Shown one piece after another: positions 58,950-64,000 of a DNA stretch of 64,000 nt. The stretch is taken from the NCBI GenBank assembly GCA_949361645.1, contig OX442418.1, positions 11,814,632 to 11,878,631 of the forward strand, read 5' to 3'. Position 1 is the stretch's first letter, and each line of letters opens with the position of its first letter. The notes beneath the pieces are model-generated. The model worked only from the letters and a program-made list of their open reading frames with translations, was not told the origin of the DNA and did not search any database. A program made the translations under genes and the position numbers. Origin of the DNA: Spongilla lacustris. Its lineage: Eukaryota > Porifera > Demospongiae > Spongillida > Spongillidae.

Positions 58950-59460
58950 CACTCATCGCCACCCGATGCTTTTAATGTGCACACGCCTACTTTGCAACTA
59001 TATTTCAAAATTAACCTATGTCCCGTGATCACAAGGGGGGGCGCGGCAACAGTTATTCCCGTAAAATAGTACAGCGCATAAAGTGCAAGGCTCATCAGTT
59101 CTAACGGTCAACGCCCTGTTAAAACGCTGCAAGTAAATGTACCAGATACTGCCGCCATATCCGACAACCTCCACTTTGAGTATGCGTGCATATCTGCACC
59201 TAAAGGATGCGCGTTGTGAAAGAGGAGGGGAGAAAAACAAATTTTAAAAGGCAGGCTCGTAACCAAATAACAAATTGTAAGGAAACCGTAACATACAGGG
59301 CCACCAACTCGCGCTTATCATATACGCGCTCTCCGCAAAAAATGTGGAATACAGAATGACATCATTAATTTTTTTTTTTCTTTCTGTTTTCGTTTTATAC
59401 ACCATTGTATAAAGTCCGTCTCTCTGGCGGACATGCACCCTCCTTACCCTGTTCTAAAGG
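58950..59460. other. Intergenic between CDK12/13 3' end and EVH1-Cobl-like 5' end
   Basis: A 511-bp spacer that must hold the promoter of the downstream minus-strand gene and the 3' UTR of CDK12/13. No further gene or strong motif is seen. Confidence 0.5.
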
Positions 59461-62400
59461 TCACCACCTGTCCTGTCGATAATCGTTCTCCAGCTGCTTA
59501 ACAGCAGCACATTCCAATGCCTTGTTACTCTGGTTACCATAGTCAAATACTTGTGTCCTGTTGGCCAAGCTCAACGACGGGGACTGCATTTTCAAAGAAC
59601 GGTCGCAGTGTGTCACAACGGTCTGCACTGTTTCGCCAGGCAGTGCTGTGTTGTGGCCCAGAAGCGACATCCCTGCAGTCACGTTCACGCCCGCAGGGTC
59701 CAAAGCAAGCGACGATTGCAGCGAGTCCAGTATGCTCGAGGTGAGTGGTGCACTGGGGAGTGGCACGGAGAGGAGTGGTTTTAGAGCTGCATCGACCAGT
59801 GCAGCAGGCATAATAACTGGCACAGCAGGCTGGTTTGTAGGAGGATTCGGCTGGACAAGCGGAGCCTTTTGTGGCTCTGGTCTTGACGGGGGAGGAGAGG
59901 ATACCACCGATTGGTCCTCCTTGCCCGATCCTGCCGAATCACCTTTACTCTCTTTCTCTCGCCTGCGCTTCTTGCTCCACATCTCGTGACAGTCTTGGTG
60001 CCTAGGCAACCTGAGCACAATTGTGTGTGCATATTTGTTGATGAGTGCAGTATGCATCAGGTGATCAAGTTGCATGTGTGTGTGTGTGTGTGTGTGTGCA
60101 CGCATGTGTGAGCAATGTACAAGTGTGTATCCAATAATAGTATGTGTGTACAGGTGTATATGTATGCAACGCAATGCAAAGACCGGAACGAAGAAAAGCT
60201 TTTCACAATGATAAAAGGGAGAGGGCATTAAGAAGACACACAAACACCAAAGTGGCCAGAACGTCCGTCCCCCCCCAAATCTCCAAAGACACACAACCAA
60301 GATACAACACAAAATAATGCAATAACTCACTCTGGTGGAGAAACTTTGCACTTGTCCACATTGCGGAGGAAGGGGTGCTGAAGGGACTGCTGCGCTGTGT
60401 ACCTCTTGGATGGGTCCAGCGTTAGTAGCTTATCCAGCAGATCCAGGGGTACCTCAGGAATGATACTAGGGGGGCGGGGTGGGGGTGGGGGGGGCAAAAA
60501 ATAATAATTAACACCAACATAAAAAGGTTCCACCCACACCATTCTATTCCACTGCACACAATACACCCCACAAACCTCTCTCACATCACCCGCATAATCA
60601 CCCCAGCCTTTCATCCCACCCCCCACCACACATAAACCTCTCGTCCCACACAATATCCACCCAACCCCCCACCTCATACAAACCTCTCTCATCCCACACA
60701 ATATCCAGTGGCAGGTCCAGAGCAGGCCCATAAAATGTGCTAGATCTGCCACTGATACCCCCAACCCCTCACCACACACAAACCTCATATACTCTTCTCT
60801 CAGCCTGCGACGGTATGTCTTCTTGAACTTGAAGGTGTGGAATAAAGGCAACTTGATCACCTCTGGCCAATCAGCAGGGGTCGGTGTTCCACAAACACGA
60901 CTAAGTAGTCAAAAAGGAATGTTAATAAAAGCTTAATAAACCTTTGTGTTACATCGTACCTAATGGCCTCAAGCAAACTGAATTCCTGCTGTCCTTGAAA
61001 CAGAGGCTTCCTCGTGAAAAGCTCGCCCAAAATGCAACTGGGAGTGAAGAGTGTCGCATGAGTTCAGTGTGCCCACCCACCTACCCCCCCACCATGTGCA
61101 CACACACCATGTGCACACACACACCATGTGCACACCCACCCACCACACATCCACCCACCTACCCCCACCATGTGCACACACATACACACTTTATGCACAT
61201 CCATCCACCTACCCACACCATGTGCACACACACACACCTACCCCCACACCAAAACAAAACACCCCCACCTGTGTGCATGGTACACAAATGGCAACACACC
61301 AGCAGTGCAGGAGAATGTATGTACAGTCACACATGTAATTGCAACAGAAAATCACAAAAAGTTGCAAAGACTGCATATCTTCGTGGTACATGTACACACA
61401 TGCAAAACACTTACACACACACACACACAGTTACATAACATCCCCCCACAACTACATACCCACACGACCACATGTCAACGGCAGGACCATAATGCTCCTC
61501 TCCCAATAGTAGCTCCGGTGGCCGGTACCACAGAGTGATCACACGATTGGTGTACAGACGACTGTAAAATACAAAGAGTTCATGAACAGTTCATTACATG
61601 AGTCATCCAAACATGTACTTACCTTCTGTCGTCCGCATGAAAATACCTCGCCAGTCCAAAATCACCCAGCTTCAGTTGACCTCTAGGGCGACAAAAGAGA
61701 AGGGTGAGGTAGGGTTAAGGTGGGGGTAAGGTTAGGTTAAGGCTGGGTTAAGGTTGTGTTAAGGTTGGGGTGAGGTTGAGTTAAGGTTGGGTTAAGGTTG
61801 TGTTAAGGTTGGGTTAAAGTTGGGGTTAAGGTTGGGTTAAGGTTGAGTTAAGGTTGGGTTAAGGTTGGGATGAGGTTGGGTTAAGGTTGGGTTAAGGTTG
61901 GGGTGAGGTTGAGTTAAGGTTGGGGTGAGGTTGAGTTAAGGTTAGGTTAAGGTTGGGGTGAGGTTGGGTTAAGGTTGGGGTGAGGTTGGGTTAAGGTTGG
62001 GGTGAGGTTGGGTTAAGGTTGGGGTGAGGTTGGGTTAAGGTTGGGGTGAGGTTGAGTTGGGTGCAGCAACATTCAAAATAAGTGACATATGGAGCAAAAA
62101 TGTGAGCATATTGTGACCGTGTTGTAATCAAATAATGTAAAGGGGGGAAAAAATGTGCGCATAAACGAAAAGACACCTCACTTGTTGTTGATCAGAATGT
62201 TGGAACACTTCAGGTCACGATGGAGGAAGTTCTTCCCATGACAGTAGTCAAGCGCCTCCACCAGCTGCAGTATGAGGGACTGTATGTGCTCCTCTGTGAA
62301 CTGGACGTAGCCAGAGTCCAGGAGGCCCATCAGGTCATGATCGCAGTACTCAAACACCAAATAGAAAGAGCCTGCTGGGACAGGAAGAAAAGAAACAGGG

Positions 62401-64000
62401 GGTGTGGTTACCAGCGCCATGGTTACCATCACAAGTGGGGTACAGATTACACTGTGGTGCTGTGTGATACGGATTCGCTTTAAAGGTAGGATGAAAATGA
62501 AAATGCATGCATCGTGAAACCAGAGGAAATGGCTGGAAAGCAATGCACGATATTTGGGTCAGGTGGATGTGGAAGATGGTACTGGACAGGGGAAGATGTC
62601 AGGGGACACAAAAGGGGGGGGGGGGGGGTACGAAAACCAGTAAGAGCAGAACAAGAACAACACTAAATAAGTTAATGGCAATCATGAGGCCTGACCTTTG
62701 TCCTTCTTGAATGCCGCTGCATTCTGCTTGTCGGTCACAATCTCCTTCAGGTTGACAATGTTCTCGTGGGACAGCTGCCTGAGTATCTTGATCTCCCTGA
62801 CGGCAGTGATGGGGAATCCCTCCTTCTCGTTGTCCGTGCGCACCTTCTTCAGGGCCACCATCTCCTTGGTGACCGTGTCCCTCGCCTTGTACACCTGACC
62901 GTACGTCCCCTCCCCTATCTGCGCTATAATCTCAAACGCGTCCACGCACCTCTCTCCCCAGTGTCGCGGATGGAGGGGACCTTCGGGGAGCTCAGGGGTT
63001 GGGTAGGCTGCCGTCGTCATAGGAACGGAGGACGACTTGATGTACATTGGTAAGAAATTGGTGGGACACAGAGACATCGCGGTGAGCCTCTTGTCATCTA
63101 TGTGGAAGAAGCTTGGGCTCTGGGACTTGGTTGGAGTTTCCAGCGCCACGGCGACCGTAGCTGAAGCAGCCACGTTGGGAAAAGGTTGCTGGGATGCGCC
63201 AAGGTGCAGGGGAGGAGGCGGAGGTCTCTCCTCTTCCGGAGGGGGAAGAGGAGGAGGAGCTTCGGCCGGCAAAGGAGGAGGAGTGGACGGAACGGGCACC
63301 ATTTCTTTAGCACCGTGGGACCGTTCTGCCGGGGGTTGCGAAGGCAGGGGTGGGGGAGGAGGAAGAGGAGTGGGAGGGCGGGACGGTTCCTGCCTTGTGT
63401 CATGTGGACCTGCAGGTGGCTGGGTGCTCTTACTTTGCACAGCTTTGTCCGCTGCCACCTTTGTCGACTCCGCCCCCTTCTGTTGGTCAGCCTCCTCCCC
63501 TTTCTTCCTGCCCTTCTCGCGGACTGGGGAAGAGCCTGGTTTCTTAAACTCTCCTGCAGGACTTTTGTTGCGACGGCCATCGGTCTTCCTGTCATACAAG
63601 GGGGATTCCCCCCTGAGACGCTTCGGTGGGGGTGTCGAGGCATCACGTCTACTGCCCTCGCCGTAGTGTGCTGGAGATGGCCAGTGGTGATTTGTGTGGC
63701 GCAGTGGCGTTTGTGACTGACGTCTTACTGGTGACCTTGACTGACGTCTTACTGGTGACCTTGATTGACGCCTTACTGGTGACCTTGATTGACGTCTTAC
63801 TGGTGACCTTGATTGACGTCTTATGGGTGACCTTGATTGACGTCTTATGGGTGACCTTGATTGACGTCTTACTGGTGACCTTGATTGACGTCTTACTGGT
63901 GACCTTGATTGATGCCTTACTGGTGACCTTGATTGACGCCTTACTGGTGACCTTGATTGACGCCTTATGGGTGACCTTGATTGACGTCTTACTGGTGACC
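59461..64000 (-). CDS. CDK12/13: Cyclin-dependent kinase 12/13, 5' partial
   Basis: Eight exons are read on the minus strand: window edge-62696, 62374-62182, 61682-61623, 61561-61460, 61037-60960, 60900-60784, 60465-60331, 60010-59461; all phases fit. The first visible exon encodes an RS-like domain of repeated SPVRRQSR, then a proline-rich stretch, then the start of the kinase domain ([43 protein letters not shown]). Later exons carry [30 protein letters not shown] and the T-loop [18 protein letters not shown], then [13 protein letters not shown]. These match CDK12/CDK13, which with cyclin K phosphorylate Ser2 of the RNA polymerase II CTD. Vertebrates have two paralogues; a single pre-duplication gene is likely. 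The DFG position reads LGDFG instead of LADFG. The N-terminus lies beyond the right edge. Confidence 0.95.
61700..62060. repeat. 11-12-bp intronic repeat, GGTTGGGTTAA type
   Basis: About 30 degenerate units of GGTTGGGTTAA / GGTTGGGGTGA fill most of the CDK12/13 intron between exons 62182 and 61682. It resembles degenerate telomere-like sequence but lacks TTAGGG arrays. Confidence 0.9.
63712..64000. repeat. 24-bp coding repeat (RS domain), about 12 copies, runs off window
   Basis: Unit GACCTTGATTGACGTCTTAC plus TGGT encodes SPVRRQSR on the minus strand; variants TTATGGGT give SPIRRQSR. The 24-bp length preserves frame. The nucleotide similarity between units implies recent expansion. Confidence 0.95.

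Noticed and set aside
63037..63716. Plus-strand Gly/Ser/Arg-rich frames opposite CDK12/13
   Set aside because: Antisense shadows of the proline-rich N-terminal exon.
1..64000. CRISPR arrays, bacterial operons or integrated viral genomes
   Set aside because: Tandem arrays here have no spacer structure, genes are intron-containing, and no viral gene set was seen.

Overview
The window is animal genomic DNA: split genes with canonical GT/AG introns (many only 45-250 bp), dense microsatellites, minisatellites and DNA-transposon debris, and no prokaryotic signals. The mix of genes (RING/TRAF zinc-finger proteins, a death-effector protein, THAP domains, CDK12/13, LSM5) together with very short introns fits an early-branching marine invertebrate; a demosponge is my best guess, but this is inference from gene style only.

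Layout. 1-1.1 kb: 3' part of a gene joining a death effector domain to a MATH-like domain. 1.1-7.6 kb: intergenic DNA with a decayed gene resembling the N-terminal zinc/RING region of RAG1, a 1.74-kb fold-back transposon with TA target duplications, and a broken THAP fragment. 7.6-9.2 kb: an intact two-exon TRAF-like gene. 9.4-11.2 kb: first copy of a 1.8-kb dispersed repeat. 12.0-23.0 kb: an 11-kb imperfect palindrome, with a 2.5-kb transposon (itself carrying a 751-bp element) in the left arm only. 23.0-26.8 kb: a TA-flanked MITE, a THAP-domain exon and a frameshifted second copy of the TRAF-like gene. 27-46 kb: mostly repeats, fold-back and terminal-inverted-repeat elements, with one small putative secreted protein gene near 32.5 kb, a retroelement tail near 38 kb, a TTAA-flanked element, and the second copy of the 1.8-kb repeat split by a 2.4-kb transposon with a perfect 9-bp target duplication.

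46.4-64 kb is different: a compact block of five well-formed genes. LSM5 (+), a BTB-BACK serine-enriched-protein-like gene (-), an RPP25/Alba-like gene (+), a 1765-residue actin-regulator-like gene (-) and CDK12/13 (-, running off the right edge). The BTB and Alba genes start about 200 bp apart and divergently; the Alba and actin-regulator genes end about 85 bp apart.

The most interesting gene is the actin-regulator-like one: I could chain eleven exons with consistent splice phases into EVH1 - two Cobl-like ubiquitin folds - long proline-rich region - WH2 motifs, an architecture I do not recognise from known WASP, Ena/VASP or Cordon-bleu proteins. The DED-MATH gene and the palindrome are the next best leads. 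All splice models are read by eye and lack transcript support.
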